A stretch of 64,000 nt of DNA from Pseudonocardia humida (GCF_023898865.1 NZ_JAGSOV010000025.1:1-64000); one strand, 5' to 3'; positions 29,884-40,310 are shown, counted from the stretch's first letter. Notes: generated by a model from the sequence alone, not told the origin. Translations and numbers: made by a program.

Positions 29884-31295
29884 TGGACGTGCGCGCGCTG
29901 GCCGGCGCCCCGGTGCTGGTCGCCGGGGCCGGGATCTCCGGCCTCGCCGCGGCGTCCGCGCTGGTCGAGCTGGGGGCCCGGGTCACCGTCACCGACGCCG
30001 TCCCGGCCCGGCTCGCCGACCTGCCCGACGGCGCGCGCCCCGGCTCGGAGTCCGACCCGCTGCCGCCCGGCACCGCGCTCGTCGTCACCGGCCCCGGCCG
30101 CCGCCCGGACAACGCGCTGGTCACCGCGGCCGCCGCGGCCGGGGTGCCGGTCGTCGGGGAGCCCGAGCTGGCCTGGTGGATGGGGTCGGCCCGGCCCGAG
30201 CCCCCGCAGTGGCTGGCGGTGACCGGCACCAACGGCAAGACCACCGCGACCGGGATGCTGGCCGCGATCCTGCGCGCGGCCGGCCGCGACGCGGTCGCCT
30301 GCGGCAACATCGGCTACCCCGTCGTCGACGCGGTCCGCGCCGGGCACCGGGTGCTGGCCGTGGAGCTGTCCAGCTTCCAGCTGCACTGGTCGCCGTCGGT
30401 GCGCCCGGCCGCGGGCTGCGTGCTCAACGTCGCCGAGGACCACCTCGACTGGCACGGTTCGATGGGCGCCTACGCCGCGGCCAAGGCCCGGGCCCTGCTG
30501 GGGCCGGTCGCGGTGGCCGGCGTCGACGACCCGATCGCCGCGTCGCTGCTGGCGGCCTGCCCGGCACCGCGCCGGGTCGGGGTCACCCTCGGCGAGCCCA
30601 CCGCCGACCAGCTCGGCGTGGTCGACGGCGTGCTGGTCGATCGGGCCTTCGACGGCGGCGCGCTCATCGAGGCCGCCGCCGTCGCACCCCCCGGCCCGCC
30701 GGGCGTCACCGACGCGCTGGCCGCGGCCGCGCTGGCCAGGGCGGTCGGCGTCGGACCCGACGCGGTGCGCTCCGGGCTGGTCGACTTCCGCCCCGGCCCG
30801 CACCGGGCCGCCACCGTGGCCACCGTCGACGCCGTCCGTTACGTCGACGACTCGAAGGCCACCAACCCGCACGCCGCCGCCGCGTCGCTGGCCGCCGCGC
30901 TGTCCGGGGCCCCGGCCGGGGCCCGGATCGTCTGGGTCGTCGGCGGGCTGCTCAAGGGCGCCTCGGTGGACGCGCTCGTCGCGGCGCACGCGCACCGGTT
31001 GCGCGCGGCCGTCGTCATCGGCACCGACCGCGTCGAGATCGTCGCCGCGCTCGCGCGACACGCGCCCGATCTCCCCGTCACCGAAGTGGTGGCGGGCGAC
31101 GATGGGCCGATGAGCGGTGTGATGGACCGGGCCGTGCGATCCGCGCGCACCCTCGCCCGACCGGGCGACGTCGTGCTGCTGGCCCCGGCCGCCGCGTCGA
31201 TGGACCAGTTCGCCGACTACGCCGAGCGCGGCAGCGCGTTCGCCGGGGCGGTGCGGGCCCTGGACGGCGCTGCGGCCGGTGGCGGGGCGCTGTGA
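29883..31295 (+). CDS. murD: UDP-MurNAc-L-alanine:D-glutamate ligase
   Basis: Adds D-glutamate to the nucleotide precursor. The 470-residue Mur ligase starts with a Rossmann-like segment VLVAGAGISGLAAA, has the P-loop GTNGKTT with Lys119, the ELSSFQL motif, NVAEDHLDWH and the C-terminal DDSKATN. ATG at 29883 overlaps the mraY stop (TGATG). The coding sequence overlaps ftsW by 4 nt. Confidence 0.94.
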   Translation: MDVRALAGAPVLVAGAGISGLAAASALVELGARVTVTDAVPARLADLPDGARPGSESDPLPPGTALVVTGPGRRPDNALVTAAAAAGVPVVGEPELAWWMGSARPEPPQWLAVTGTNGKTTATGMLAAILRAAGRDAVACGNIGYPVVDAVRAGHRVLAVELSSFQLHWSPSVRPAAGCVLNVAEDHLDWHGSMGAYAAAKARALLGPVAVAGVDDPIAASLLAACPAPRRVGVTLGEPTADQLGVVDGVLVDRAFDGGALIEAAAVAPPGPPGVTDALAAAALARAVGVGPDAVRSGLVDFRPGPHRAATVATVDAVRYVDDSKATNPHAAAASLAAALSGAPAGARIVWVVGGLLKGASVDALVAAHAHRLRAAVVIGTDRVEIVAALARHAPDLPVTEVVAGDDGPMSGVMDRAVRSARTLARPGDVVLLAPAAASMDQFADYAERGSAFAGAVRALDGAAAGGGAL

Positions 31296-32677
31296 CGCCC
31301 GCGGAGGGCACCGCGCGCAGCACCGAGCGGTCCGCCCGCGAGGGGTCCGGCGGCGACGCCCGCGAGGACGCCCGGGGTGAGGCCGCGGCGCGCGTCCCGG
31401 CCGGGCGTGCGTCCGGTCCGCGGGCCGCGATCGGGCGCGCCGCCAACGCGGTCGGCGAGTGGCTGCGCAGCCCGCTGACCTCCCTGCACCTCGTGCTCGC
31501 CGTGTTCGGGCTGCTGACCGTCTTCGGGCTGGTCATGGTCCTGTCCGCGTCGGCGGTCCAGTCCTTCACCGCCGACGGCTCCAGCTACTCGGTCTTCACC
31601 CGGCAGCTGATGTTCTGCGGGCCGGGGCTGGCGCTGTTCTGGCTGGGCCTGCGCATCCCGCCGCGACGGCTGCGGGCGCTCGCCCCGGTCGGGCTCGCGG
31701 TCGGCGTGCTCGCCCTGATCGCGGTGCTGATCGTCGGCTCGGTGCGCAACGGCTCGCGGGCCTGGTTCGCCATCGGCAGCTTCTCGCTGCAGCCCTCCGA
31801 GGCGGTGAAGGTCGCGCTCACGCTGTGGGGCGCGCACGTGCTGGTGGCCCGCCGCCGGGTCATGCACCGCTGGAAGCAGGCGCTCTCCCCGGTCGTACCG
31901 GTGACCGCGCTGCTGATGACCCTGCTGGTGCTCCAGCCCGACCTGGGCATGACAGTCTCGCTGGGCATCGTGCTGGTCGCGCTGCTGTTCTACGCGGGCG
32001 CGCCGATGCGGCTGATGCTCACCCTCACCGGGGCCGCGCTGGGCGGCGCGATCGTGCTCGCGCTCACCGCCGACTACCGGCTGGCCCGGGTCACCGCGTT
32101 CCTGTCGGGCAACAGCGCCGACCCGCTCGGCGCCCAGTGGCAGGCCAACCAGGCGCTGTACTCGCTGGCCGACGGCGGGCTGTTCGGGGTCGGCCTCGGC
32201 CAGGGCCGGGCCAAGTGGGACTATCTGCCGAACGCGCACAACGACTTCATCTTCGCCATCATCGGTGAGGAGCTGGGGTTCCTCGGGGCGTTCGCGGTGC
32301 TCGCGCTGTTCGCGACGCTCGCCTACGTCGGCATCCGGATCGCCGACCGCAACAGCGACCCCTGGCTCAAGCTGGTGGTCGCGACCTCCACCAGCTGGCT
32401 GGTCGCCCAGGCCGCCATCAACATCGGCTACGTGGTCGGCCTGCTGCCGGTGACCGGGCTGCAGCTGCCGCTGATCTCGTCGGGAGGCACCTCGCTCGTG
32501 GTCACCATGTTCGTCTTCGGCGTGCTGGCCAACGCGGCCCGGCACGAGCCGGAGGCCGTCGCCGCGCTGCAGCAGCACGGGCAGGGCACCATCGCCCGGC
32601 TGCTGGGCCTGAAGCTGCCCGAGCCCTACCGGGCCCCGGTCAGCCGCCCGGCCGCGCAGCGGGGGCCGCTGCGATGA
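31292..32677 (+). CDS. ftsW: septal peptidoglycan glycosyltransferase FtsW (SEDS family)
   Basis: Polymerises lipid II at the septum together with pbpB. The 461-residue product has a charged cytosolic N-terminus of about 60 residues, then about ten membrane helices with SEDS motifs: RAWFAIGSFSLQPSEAVK, QPDLGM, PNAHNDFIFAIIGEELG and LPLISSGGTS near the end. GTG at 31292 overlaps the murD stop (GTGA). Its own TGA overlaps an ATG that opens the first of two mini-cistrons before murG. Confidence 0.94.
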   Translation: MTPAEGTARSTERSAREGSGGDAREDARGEAAARVPAGRASGPRAAIGRAANAVGEWLRSPLTSLHLVLAVFGLLTVFGLVMVLSASAVQSFTADGSSYSVFTRQLMFCGPGLALFWLGLRIPPRRLRALAPVGLAVGVLALIAVLIVGSVRNGSRAWFAIGSFSLQPSEAVKVALTLWGAHVLVARRRVMHRWKQALSPVVPVTALLMTLLVLQPDLGMTVSLGIVLVALLFYAGAPMRLMLTLTGAALGGAIVLALTADYRLARVTAFLSGNSADPLGAQWQANQALYSLADGGLFGVGLGQGRAKWDYLPNAHNDFIFAIIGEELGFLGAFAVLALFATLAYVGIRIADRNSDPWLKLVVATSTSWLVAQAAINIGYVVGLLPVTGLQLPLISSGGTSLVVTMFVFGVLANAARHEPEAVAALQQHGQGTIARLLGLKLPEPYRAPVSRPAAQRGPLR

Positions 32678-32751
32678 GCGAGCGTGCAAGCGGATCATCC
32701 AGTACAGCGCCCGCGCAGCGCCGACCGAGCGTCAGCGAGGGAGAGCGATGA
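32674..32751 (+). repeat. MSELASES-family mini-cistron, copy B (after ftsW)
   Basis: A 25-codon frame, peptide MSERASGSSSTAPAQRRPSV continuing SEGER. ATG overlaps the ftsW stop (ATGA). Its TGA overlaps the ATG of copy C (ATGA). The end contains GAGGGAGAGCG, a ready Shine-Dalgarno for the next start. Close nucleotide match to copy D at 50581-50658 over most of its length. Confidence 0.65.
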
Positions 32752-32843
32752 GCGAGCTTGCGAGCGACTTGTCAGTACGGCACTGCGTGACTGTTCGACA
32801 CTGCATGACTGTTCGACCTAGCCTCAGCGGGGGAGTGTGGTGA
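32748..32843 (+). repeat. MSELASES-family mini-cistron, copy C (before murG)
   Basis: A 31-codon frame starting MSELASDLSV. Its first 20 nt are identical to copy D. The middle holds two tandem 18-bp units (32781-32798 and 32799-32816, one mismatch), and the end is AGCGGGGGAG. Its TGA overlaps the murG GTG (GTGA). With copy B it fills the whole ftsW-murG gap. Confidence 0.6.
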
Positions 32844-34018
32844 ACCAGCCCGGGATGAACCGGCCGGGGATGCCCGAGCCGGCGATGAACGAGCTGACCC
32901 AGCGGTTCGACGTCGGGAGCCGGGCTCCCGGCAAGAGCGCTCGCGGTCCGTCGGTGGTGATCGCCGGCGGCGGCAGCGCCGGGCACATCGAGCCCGCGCT
33001 GGCCTTCGCCGACGCGGTCGTCCGGCTGGTGCCCGGGGCGCGGATCACCGCGCTGGGCACCGAACGCGGGCTGGACACCACGCTGATCCCGGCCCGCGGC
33101 TACCCCCTGGAGCTGATCCCGCCGGTGCCGCTGCCCCGCAGGCCCAGCGGCGACCTGCTCAAGCTGCCCGGCCGGGTGCGCGGGGCCGTCGGGCGGGTCC
33201 GCGAGGTGCTCGCCGCGGTCGACGCCGACCTGGTCGTCGGGTTCGGCGGCTACGTGGCGCTGCCGGCCTACCTGGGCGCCCGCGGTCGGGTGCCGATCGT
33301 CGTGCACGAGGCCAACGCGCGCGCCGGGCTGGCCAACAAGGTCGGGGCGCGGTTCGCCGACCGGGTCGCCGCCGCCGTCCCGGGCAGCGGGCTGTCGGCC
33401 GCCGAGGTCGTCGGCATCCCGCTGCGCCGCTCGGTCACCACGCTGGACCGCCCCGGTCTGCGGCTGCGCGCCCGGCACCTGTTCGGGCTGCCCCGCGGCG
33501 AGCCGGTGCTGCTGGTCTTCGGCGGCAGCCAGGGCGCCCGGACGCTGAACACGGCGCTGGCCGCCGCGCTGCCCCGGCTGCGCCGCGCCGGCATCGCGGT
33601 GCTGCACGCCTACGGCAAGAACGGCACGCCCGCCGACCCGATGCCGGGCTACGTCGGGCTGCCCTACATCGACCAGATGCACATGGCCTACGCCGCCGCG
33701 GACGCGGTGCTCGGGCGGGCGGGCGCGATGACGGTGGCCGAGGTGTCGGCCGTCGGGCTGCCCGCGGTCTACGTGCCGCTGCCGCACGGCAACGGCGAGC
33801 AGGCCCTCAACGCCCAGCCCGTGGTCGACGCGGGCGGCGGGCTGCTCGTCCCGGACGACCAGCTCACCGGGGAGCGGGTCGTCGACGAGCTGGCCCCCCT
33901 GCTGACCAACCCCGCTCGGCTGCTGGCCATGGGCCGCGCGGCGCGGGCGTCCGGGCACGCCGACGCCGACGAGCGACTGGCCCGGATGGCCCTCGACGTG
34001 CTGGCGGTGCGCGCATGA
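32840..34018 (+). CDS. murG: UDP-GlcNAc:lipid I N-acetylglucosaminyltransferase
   Basis: Adds GlcNAc to lipid I, giving lipid II, at the inner membrane face. The 392-residue GT28 protein has GGGSAGH at 43-49, the GFGGYVALP segment, [18 protein letters not shown] and RAGAMTVAE followed by the nucleotide-binding PHGNGEQ. GTG at 32840 overlaps the stop of mini-cistron C and has GGGGGAG just upstream. The N-terminal 35 residues precede the fold and are not conserved. Confidence 0.94.
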   Translation: MNQPGMNRPGMPEPAMNELTQRFDVGSRAPGKSARGPSVVIAGGGSAGHIEPALAFADAVVRLVPGARITALGTERGLDTTLIPARGYPLELIPPVPLPRRPSGDLLKLPGRVRGAVGRVREVLAAVDADLVVGFGGYVALPAYLGARGRVPIVVHEANARAGLANKVGARFADRVAAAVPGSGLSAAEVVGIPLRRSVTTLDRPGLRLRARHLFGLPRGEPVLLVFGGSQGARTLNTALAAALPRLRRAGIAVLHAYGKNGTPADPMPGYVGLPYIDQMHMAYAAADAVLGRAGAMTVAEVSAVGLPAVYVPLPHGNGEQALNAQPVVDAGGGLLVPDDQLTGERVVDELAPLLTNPARLLAMGRAARASGHADADERLARMALDVLAVRA

Positions 34019-35487
34019 ACCCCACGACCGAATCGCCTGCGCCCTCCTCGGCGGAGCGGTCCGCGGCCGCCCAGCCGGGCCTCGGCGCGGGCAGCAGGGT
34101 CCACCTGATCGGGATCGGCGGTGCGGGCATGAGCGGGATCGCCCGGATCCTGCTGGCCAGGGGAGCGGCGGTGTCCGGGTCCGACGCCAAGGAGTCGGGC
34201 ACGGTGCTCGCCCTGCGCGCGCTCGGGGCCCGCATCGAGATCGGTCACGACCCCGCCCACCTGCCGCCCGACGAGCCCGGCGCGGCCCCGGCGACGGTGG
34301 TCGTGTCCAGCGCCATCCGGGAGGGCAACCCCGAGCTGGCCGCGGCCCGCGGCCGCGGGCTGGCGGTGCTGCACCGGTCGCGGGCGCTGGCCGCGCTGAC
34401 CGCGGGGCGCAGGCTCGCCGCGGTCACCGGTACGGCGGGCAAGACCTCGACCACCTCGATGCTGACCGTGGCCCTGCAGCACTGCGGGCTCGACCCGTCC
34501 TTCGCCATCGGCGGCGACCTGGCCACCTCCGGTTCGGGGGCGCACGAGGGCACCGGCGACGTGTTCGTCGCCGAGGCCGACGAGAGCGACGCGTCGTTCC
34601 TGGCGTTCTCGCCCGCGGTGGCGGTGGTCACCAACGTCGAGCCCGACCACCTGGACCACTACGGCACCGCCGAGGCCTACGAGGCGGCGTTCCGCGAGTT
34701 CCTCGACCGGATCGTGCCCGGCGGCGTCCTGGTGACCTGCACCGACGACCCCGGCGCCGCGGCGCTGGCCGCCGACGCGCAGGCCCGCGGCGTGCGGGTG
34801 CTCGCCTACGGCCGCGGCCCCGGGTGCCACGCCCGGCTGGTCGACTTCCGGCCCGACGGCACCGGCGCCCGGGTGGTGCTGCGCCACGCGGGCGTCGAGC
34901 ACCTGCTGCGGCTGTCGGTGCCCGGCGAGCACATGGCGCTCAACGCGCTGGCCGCCCTGCTGGCCGCGGTCGAGCTGGGCGCGGACGCCGAGGGCGTGCT
35001 GGCCGGGTTGGCGGCGTTCGACGGGGTGCGGCGCCGGTTCGAGTTCCGCGGCCGGGTCGCGGGCGTCGCGGTCTACGACGACTACGCCCACCACCCGGCG
35101 AAGGTCGCGGCCCAGCTGCGCGCGGCCCGCGACGTGGCCGGCCCGCTGGGCCGGGTCGTGGTGGCGTTCCAGCCCCACCTGTACTCGCGCACCCGCGACT
35201 TCGCCGCCGCGTTCGGCGCCGCGCTCGGGCTGGCCGACGAGGTCGTCGTGCTGGAGGTCTACGGCGCGCGGGAGGACCCCGAGCCCGGGGTCAGCGGCGC
35301 GCTCATCGCCGACGCCGTGCCGCTGCCGCCCGATCGGGTGCGGTTCGTCCCCCGGTGGTCGGACGTCCCGGCCGTGGTGGCCGGGCTGGCCACCACCGGC
35401 GACCTGGTGGTCACCATGGGGGCGGGTGACGTCACCGTGCTGGCCCCGGAGATCCTGCTGGAGCTGGAGCGGCGGGAGCGAGGGTGA
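34015..35487 (+). CDS. murC: UDP-N-acetylmuramate:L-alanine ligase
   Basis: First Mur ligase, adding L-alanine to UDP-MurNAc. The 490-residue protein has the N-terminal [14 protein letters not shown] motif, the P-loop GTAGKTST with Lys143, [20 protein letters not shown] and the C-terminal [10 protein letters not shown] and FQPHLYSRT segments. ATG overlaps the murG stop (ATGA), and its stop overlaps ftsQ (GTGA). Confidence 0.95.
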   Translation: MNPTTESPAPSSAERSAAAQPGLGAGSRVHLIGIGGAGMSGIARILLARGAAVSGSDAKESGTVLALRALGARIEIGHDPAHLPPDEPGAAPATVVVSSAIREGNPELAAARGRGLAVLHRSRALAALTAGRRLAAVTGTAGKTSTTSMLTVALQHCGLDPSFAIGGDLATSGSGAHEGTGDVFVAEADESDASFLAFSPAVAVVTNVEPDHLDHYGTAEAYEAAFREFLDRIVPGGVLVTCTDDPGAAALAADAQARGVRVLAYGRGPGCHARLVDFRPDGTGARVVLRHAGVEHLLRLSVPGEHMALNALAALLAAVELGADAEGVLAGLAAFDGVRRRFEFRGRVAGVAVYDDYAHHPAKVAAQLRAARDVAGPLGRVVVAFQPHLYSRTRDFAAAFGAALGLADEVVVLEVYGAREDPEPGVSGALIADAVPLPPDRVRFVPRWSDVPAVVAGLATTGDLVVTMGAGDVTVLAPEILLELERRERG

Positions 35488-36302
35488 CCCGGCCGGGGAC
35501 GCGGCGGGCGGTCCGGCCCGATCGGGCCGACCGCGGCGAGCGCCCCGCCCGGCCACCGCTGCCCGACGTCTACCGCCGCCGGCGCCGCCTGGCCGGGGTG
35601 CTGGTCGGCGCCGTGGTTCTGGTCGGGCTCGGGCTGACCGCCCGGCTGCTGCTCTACGACGCCGGTCTGGCCGACGTCGACCAGGTCGAGGTGGTGCTGA
35701 CGACGCCGGCCGGCACCCCGGTCGGCGGCGCCGGTCCGGACGCGCCGATGCTCTCCGAGCAGCAGGTCCTCGCCGCCGCCGGGGTGGAGCCGGGCGGCCC
35801 GCTGATCGAGGTCGACGTCGACGCGGTGGCCGCCCGGGTGGCCGCGCTGCCCGCCGTCGCCTCGGTCGAGGTGCGCCGAGACTGGCCGCACACCGTCTCC
35901 GTACGGGTCGTGCAGCGCACGCCGATCGCCGTCGTGCGGACCGGGGGCGGGCCGGCCCTGGTCGATGGGACGGGCTCGGTGTTCCCCGGTCCCCCGGTGG
36001 TCGGGCTGCCCGACCTGGCGGTGTCCGCGCCGGGGCCCGCCGACCCGGCGACACTGGCCGCGGTGGGGGTGCTGGCCGCGCTCCCGGGCGACGTCCGGGT
36101 CGATGTGCTGACGGTCACCGGGTCGGTCGACCCGGCAGGCGGGCCGGCTCAGGTCGCGCTCGGGCTCACCGACCAGCGCGAGGTGAGCTGGGGGTCCGCC
36201 GAGCGCTCCGCGGACAAGGCGGCGGTGCTCGGCCCGCTGCTCACCCAACCCGGCCGCCTCTACGATGTGACCAGTCCCGACCTGCCCACGATCGAGCGGT
36301 GA
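35484..36302 (+). CDS. ftsQ: cell division protein FtsQ/DivIB
   Basis: Bitopic divisome scaffold. The 272-residue protein has a basic N-terminus, one membrane helix (about 36-57), a POTRA domain (about 65-145, including [18 protein letters not shown] and [16 protein letters not shown]) and the FtsQ C-terminal domain. GTG at 35484 overlaps the murC stop. A 167-nt gap with a possible promoter separates it from ftsZ. Confidence 0.9.
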   Translation: MTRPGTRRAVRPDRADRGERPARPPLPDVYRRRRRLAGVLVGAVVLVGLGLTARLLLYDAGLADVDQVEVVLTTPAGTPVGGAGPDAPMLSEQQVLAAAGVEPGGPLIEVDVDAVAARVAALPAVASVEVRRDWPHTVSVRVVQRTPIAVVRTGGGPALVDGTGSVFPGPPVVGLPDLAVSAPGPADPATLAAVGVLAALPGDVRVDVLTVTGSVDPAGGPAQVALGLTDQREVSWGSAERSADKAAVLGPLLTQPGRLYDVTSPDLPTIER

Positions 36303-36383
36303 GCACCCGGTACCGGGGGAGGATCCCGGCCGGGACGTCGGAATGAACCCGGACGGGGGGTTGCCGCTGCGCGGCGCGCCTGC

Positions 36384-36412
36384 TGGACCGGGAGGGAAGC
36401 GCGACCTAGCGT
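36384..36412 (+). promoter_or_regulatory. possible ftsZ promoter
   Basis: TGGACC at 36384-36389 and TAGCGT at 36407-36412 with a 17-nt spacer, in the only sizeable gap between ftsQ and ftsZ. A 13-nt palindrome GACCCCCGGGGTC follows at about 36429-36441. Extra promoters directly before ftsZ are usual in actinobacteria; this particular match is weak. Confidence 0.3.
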
Positions 36413-36469
36413 CGTAGACGAAGGCCCGGACCCCCGGGGTCGGACCCGAGCTTGACTGGAAGGTGCGCC

Positions 36470-37945
36470 ATGACGCCCCCCCACAACTACCTGGCCGTCA
36501 TCAAGGTCGTCGGCATCGGTGGCGGCGGCGTCAACGCCGTCAACCGGATGATCGAGGTCGGCCTCAAGGGCGTCGAGTTCATCGCGGTGAACACCGATGC
36601 GCAGGCGCTGCTGATGTCGGACGCCGACGTCAAGCTCGACATCGGCCGCGAGCTCACCCGCGGCCTGGGCGCCGGGGCGAACCCCGAGGTGGGGCGCAAG
36701 GCCGCCGAGGACCACAGCGAGGAGATCGAGGAGGTCCTCAAGGGGGCCGACATGGTCTTCGTGACCGCAGGGGAGGGCGGCGGCACCGGCACCGGTGGCG
36801 CCCCGGTCGTCGCCTCGATCGCCCGCAAGCTCGGCGCGCTGACCATCGGCGTCGTCACCCGGCCGTTCACCTTCGAGGGTCGCCGCCGGGCCGGGCAGGC
36901 CGAAGAGGGCATCACGGCGATGCGCCAGGAGTGCGACACCCTCATCGTCATCCCGAACGACCGGCTGCTGCAGCTCGGCGACGTCGGCGTCTCGCTGATG
37001 GACGCCTTCCGCTCGGCCGACGAGGTGCTGCTCTCCGGTGTCCAGGGCATCACCAACCTGATCACCACCCCCGGCCTGATCAACCTGGACTTCGCCGACG
37101 TGAAGTCGGTGATGTCCGGGGCGGGCAGCGCGCTGATGGGCATCGGGTCCTCGCGCGGTGAGGGCCGGGCCATCCAGGCCGCGGGCAAGGCGATCAACTC
37201 GCCGCTGCTGGAGGCCTCCATGGACGGCGCCCAGGGCGTGCTGCTGTCGATCGCGGGCGGCTCCGACCTCGGCCTGTTCGAGATCAACGAGGCCGCGTCG
37301 CTGGTCCAGGAGGCCGCCCACCCCGAGGCGAACATCATCTTCGGAACGGTGATCGACGACTCGCTCGGCGACGAGGTCCGGGTGACCGTGATCGCGGCCG
37401 GGTTCGAGGCGGGCGGTCCCACCCACAAGAAGCTCGAGCCCACGGCGTTCCGCTCGACCGAGCGTTCCGACCACGGCGACGGGGCCTCCGGCACGGGCGG
37501 CTCCACGGCGCCCGCGCCCGACCCGCCGCGCCAGCCCGCCCAGCAGCCGCCGTCGAACCCGGGCCCGTCCTGGTCGGCCGGTGGCACCTCCACCGCACCG
37601 GCGGCCCCGTCCGCGCAGTCCCAGGGGTCAGCGCCGGCGTCCGGCGGCGGCCTCGTCGGCTACGTCGGCCCGGCCAACGGCCACACCGGTCGCGGCTACC
37701 CCGCGGGCAACGGCACCGCGGGCCAGGGTGCCCACGGCGGCGCCCACCAGACCGGCACCCTGCCGCCGGCGGCCCCGAGCGACCCGTACTCCCCGCCGCA
37801 GCACCGGCGCAGCGACTCCCGCACCGACGGCGCCGACACCGGGCCGCACCCGGTCGCGCCGTCCCAGCCCGCGTTCACCCGCCAGGTCGAGACCCACGAC
37901 GACCTGGACGACGACGTGGACGTGCCGCCCTTCATGAAGCGCTGA
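36470..37945 (+). CDS. ftsZ: cell division GTPase FtsZ
   Basis: Tubulin homologue that forms the division ring. The 491-residue protein has the nucleotide loop [14 protein letters not shown], the tubulin signature GGGTGTG at 103-109, the synergy segment NLDFADV, and a GTPase/C-terminal domain ending about residue 320. A disordered Gly/Pro/Ser-rich linker of about 150 residues follows, longer than in many relatives. The final residues [12 protein letters not shown] are the conserved peptide bound by SepF and FtsW. ATG at 36470 has GGAAGGTG upstream. Confidence 0.97.
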   Translation: MTPPHNYLAVIKVVGIGGGGVNAVNRMIEVGLKGVEFIAVNTDAQALLMSDADVKLDIGRELTRGLGAGANPEVGRKAAEDHSEEIEEVLKGADMVFVTAGEGGGTGTGGAPVVASIARKLGALTIGVVTRPFTFEGRRRAGQAEEGITAMRQECDTLIVIPNDRLLQLGDVGVSLMDAFRSADEVLLSGVQGITNLITTPGLINLDFADVKSVMSGAGSALMGIGSSRGEGRAIQAAGKAINSPLLEASMDGAQGVLLSIAGGSDLGLFEINEAASLVQEAAHPEANIIFGTVIDDSLGDEVRVTVIAAGFEAGGPTHKKLEPTAFRSTERSDHGDGASGTGGSTAPAPDPPRQPAQQPPSNPGPSWSAGGTSTAPAAPSAQSQGSAPASGGGLVGYVGPANGHTGRGYPAGNGTAGQGAHGGAHQTGTLPPAAPSDPYSPPQHRRSDSRTDGADTGPHPVAPSQPAFTRQVETHDDLDDDVDVPPFMKR

Positions 37946-37965
37946 GCCGCCGTGCGGATCACCCG

Positions 37966-38679
37966 GTGACCGCGCGCGTCCGACGCGTCGTCACGACCCG
38001 TGCGGGCGGTCGCTCGACCGGTTCGTACAGCTCGTTCAACCTGTCCGCAGGCGTCGGCGACGACCCGGGCGCGGTGACCGCGAACCGCGCCCGGCTGGCC
38101 CGAGAGCTGGGCGCGCCGGTGGTGTTCCTGGAGCAGGTGCACGGCACGACCGTCGCCGTCGTGGACGCGCCGCCACGGCCGGGGGAGCCGGACCGCCCGG
38201 CGACCGACGCCGTGGTGACCGCGCTGCCCGGGGTCGCGGTGGCCGTGCTGTCGGCCGACTGCGTCCCGGTGCTGCTGGCCGACCCGGGCGCCGGCGTGGT
38301 CGGCGCCGCGCACGCCGGGCGGGTCGGCGCGGCCGCCGGGGTCGTCCCGGCCGTCGTGCGGGCGATGACGGACCTGGGCGCCCGGGTGGGCGCGATCGAG
38401 GTGCTGCTCGGCCCCGCGATCTGCGGGGGCTGCTACGAGGTGCCGGCGCCGATGCGGGCCCAGGTCGACGCCCGCCTGCCGGGCAGCGCGGTGCGCACCC
38501 GCCGCGGCACACCCGGCCTCGACCTGCGCGCCGGCCTCTACCACCAGCTCACCGGGCTCGGGGTCGCCCGCATCGGCGGCGACCCGCGCTGCACCTTCGA
38601 GGACCGCGACCTCTACAGCCACCGCCGTCAGCCCGGCACCGGGCGGCTGGCCGCCGTCACCTGGCTGGATCCGTCGTGA
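37966..38679 (+). CDS. pgeF: peptidoglycan editing factor PgeF (YfiH family)
   Basis: A 237-residue laccase-domain protein. In E. coli the family removes wrongly incorporated L-serine from the UDP-MurNAc stem peptide. Active-site features are visible: the first His in EQVHGTTV, the Cys in SADCVPVLL, the second His in AAHAGRVG and the CGGCYEV segment. The usual HAGWRG is HAGRVG here. It follows ftsZ by 20 nt as in most actinobacteria and overlaps the next gene by GTGA. Confidence 0.87.
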   Translation: MTARVRRVVTTRAGGRSTGSYSSFNLSAGVGDDPGAVTANRARLARELGAPVVFLEQVHGTTVAVVDAPPRPGEPDRPATDAVVTALPGVAVAVLSADCVPVLLADPGAGVVGAAHAGRVGAAAGVVPAVVRAMTDLGARVGAIEVLLGPAICGGCYEVPAPMRAQVDARLPGSAVRTRRGTPGLDLRAGLYHQLTGLGVARIGGDPRCTFEDRDLYSHRRQPGTGRLAAVTWLDPS

Positions 38680-39422
38680 GCGCGCCCGGCGCCGGTGCGG
38701 CCCGGGCGGAGGAGTTCGCCACCCGGCTGGCCGCGGTGCGGACGCGGATCGCCGAGGCCTGCCGGGCGGCCGGCCGCGACCCCGCGGAGGTCGAGCTGGT
38801 CGCGGTGACCAAGACCGTGCCCGCCGAGGACGTCGCCCTGCTGCTCGACCTCGGGCTGGAGACCTTCGGGGAGAACCGGGTGCAGGAGGCCGGGGCCAAG
38901 GTCGAGCGGGTCGCCGAGCTGCGCCCGGCCGCCCGCCCCCGCTGGAGCCTGGTCGGCGGGCTGCAGCGGAACAAGGCGGCCGCGGCCGCCCGTTGGGCCG
39001 ACCGGGTGGAATCCGTGGACTCGATCAGGGTGGCCGACGCCCTCGACCGCGCCGTCCGCCGCCTGCTGGAGACCGGCGGGCGCGCGGCGCCGCTGCCCGT
39101 GCTGCTCCAGTTCAGCGTCGACGGCGACCCCCGTCGGGGCGGCGTCCCCGCCGCCGACCTCGAACCGCTCGCCGAACACGTCGCCCGGTGCGGTGGATTG
39201 CAGCTTCGGGGGGTTATGGCGGTGGCACCACTGGGTATGGAGCAGGACCGGGCATTCTCGGCCGTCGCGACGGCGGCCAACCGCGTCCGAACGCGGTTTC
39301 CGCAGGCCAACACCTTGTCGGCGGGGATGAGCGGGGACTTCGAGTCCGCCATCAGGCATGGTTCGGACGTGGTGCGTGTCGGTACGGCCCTGGTGGGCGA
39401 TCGACCGTTAGCCTCGCCGTGA
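38676..39422 (+). CDS. YggS-family pyridoxal-phosphate homeostasis protein
   Basis: A 248-residue PLP-binding alanine-racemase-fold protein. The cofactor lysine is in VAVTKTVP (about residues 45-52), followed by the family motifs FGENRVQEAG, WSLVGGLQRNK, and SAGMSGDFESAI and VRVGTALVG near the C-terminus. Family members keep PLP and amino acid pools balanced and have no known catalytic activity. Coupled to pgeF by a GTGA overlap. Confidence 0.9.
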   Translation: MSAPGAGAARAEEFATRLAAVRTRIAEACRAAGRDPAEVELVAVTKTVPAEDVALLLDLGLETFGENRVQEAGAKVERVAELRPAARPRWSLVGGLQRNKAAAAARWADRVESVDSIRVADALDRAVRRLLETGGRAAPLPVLLQFSVDGDPRRGGVPAADLEPLAEHVARCGGLQLRGVMAVAPLGMEQDRAFSAVATAANRVRTRFPQANTLSAGMSGDFESAIRHGSDVVRVGTALVGDRPLASP

Positions 39423-39475
39423 CGGCCGTTCGTGGGGGCTCGCCGGCCGTCGAGTGACGAGGATTGGGAGCGCGG

Positions 39476-40306
39476 ATGGGCACGATGTACCGGCTCAAGG
39501 CCTACTTCGGCATGGTGCCCGCCGAGGAGCTGACCGAGTACGTGGACGAGCCGCTCGACCGCTACCCGGCTCCGCGCCGCTCGCGGGACGACGAGGACCG
39601 CTGGGCCGAGCGCAGGCGCCCTGACCAGCACCGCTCCGACCCGCGCCGCGACGACCCGCGCTGGGAGGACAAGCGCTGGGCCGAGCCCGGCTGGGACGAG
39701 CGCCGCCGCGACTCCGCCACCTGGGACGACGGCCACTGGGACGACGACCGGTACCCGGACGACGACCACGGGTCGGAGCCGACCCGATCCGACGACCCCC
39801 GTCGCGGTGATCTCCCGCGCGACGAGCGGGGCCCGCGGCGCCCGTCCCGCCCGTCGGTGGTCCCGGACCGCAGGCGGCCGGTGAGCGCGGCGTCCTCGCC
39901 GGTCAGGGGCGCGCTGGCGATCGACACCGACACCGTGGCCGTCCCCGAGCCGGTCCGGGCGGTGGTGCCGGTCGCCGCGGTGCCCGGTCCGGTCGGCGCG
40001 GCCGAGGCACGCGATCGGGTGGCCACGCTGGCCCGCATCACCACGCTGTCACCGCGCAGCTACAAGGAGGCGCGCACGATCGGTGAGCGGTACCGCGACG
40101 GCCAGCCGGTGATCATGAACCTCACCGAGCTGGACGCCGCGGACGCCAAGCGCCTGGTCGACTTCGCCGCCGGCCTGGCCTTCGCCCTGCGCGGCGGGTT
40201 CGACAAGATCGCCACCCGGGTGTTCCTGCTCACCCCCGCCGACGTGGAGGTTTCCGCCGACGACGCCCGGAAACTCGCAGAACGCGGTCTCTTCCGCCAG
40301 GATTGA
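39476..40306 (+). CDS. sepF: cell division protein SepF
   Basis: Membrane tether of FtsZ in actinobacteria, which lack FtsA. The 276-residue protein starts with the membrane-binding amphipathic helix ([12 protein letters not shown]), continues with an Arg/Asp-rich disordered linker of about 130 residues, and ends in the SepF core: [20 protein letters not shown] and [23 protein letters not shown] at 39476 with GGGAG 5 nt upstream. The FtsZ tail it binds is present at the end of ftsZ. Confidence 0.93.
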   Translation: MGTMYRLKAYFGMVPAEELTEYVDEPLDRYPAPRRSRDDEDRWAERRRPDQHRSDPRRDDPRWEDKRWAEPGWDERRRDSATWDDGHWDDDRYPDDDHGSEPTRSDDPRRGDLPRDERGPRRPSRPSVVPDRRRPVSAASSPVRGALAIDTDTVAVPEPVRAVVPVAAVPGPVGAAEARDRVATLARITTLSPRSYKEARTIGERYRDGQPVIMNLTELDAADAKRLVDFAAGLAFALRGGFDKIATRVFLLTPADVEVSADDARKLAERGLFRQD

Positions 40307-40310
40307 GCCC

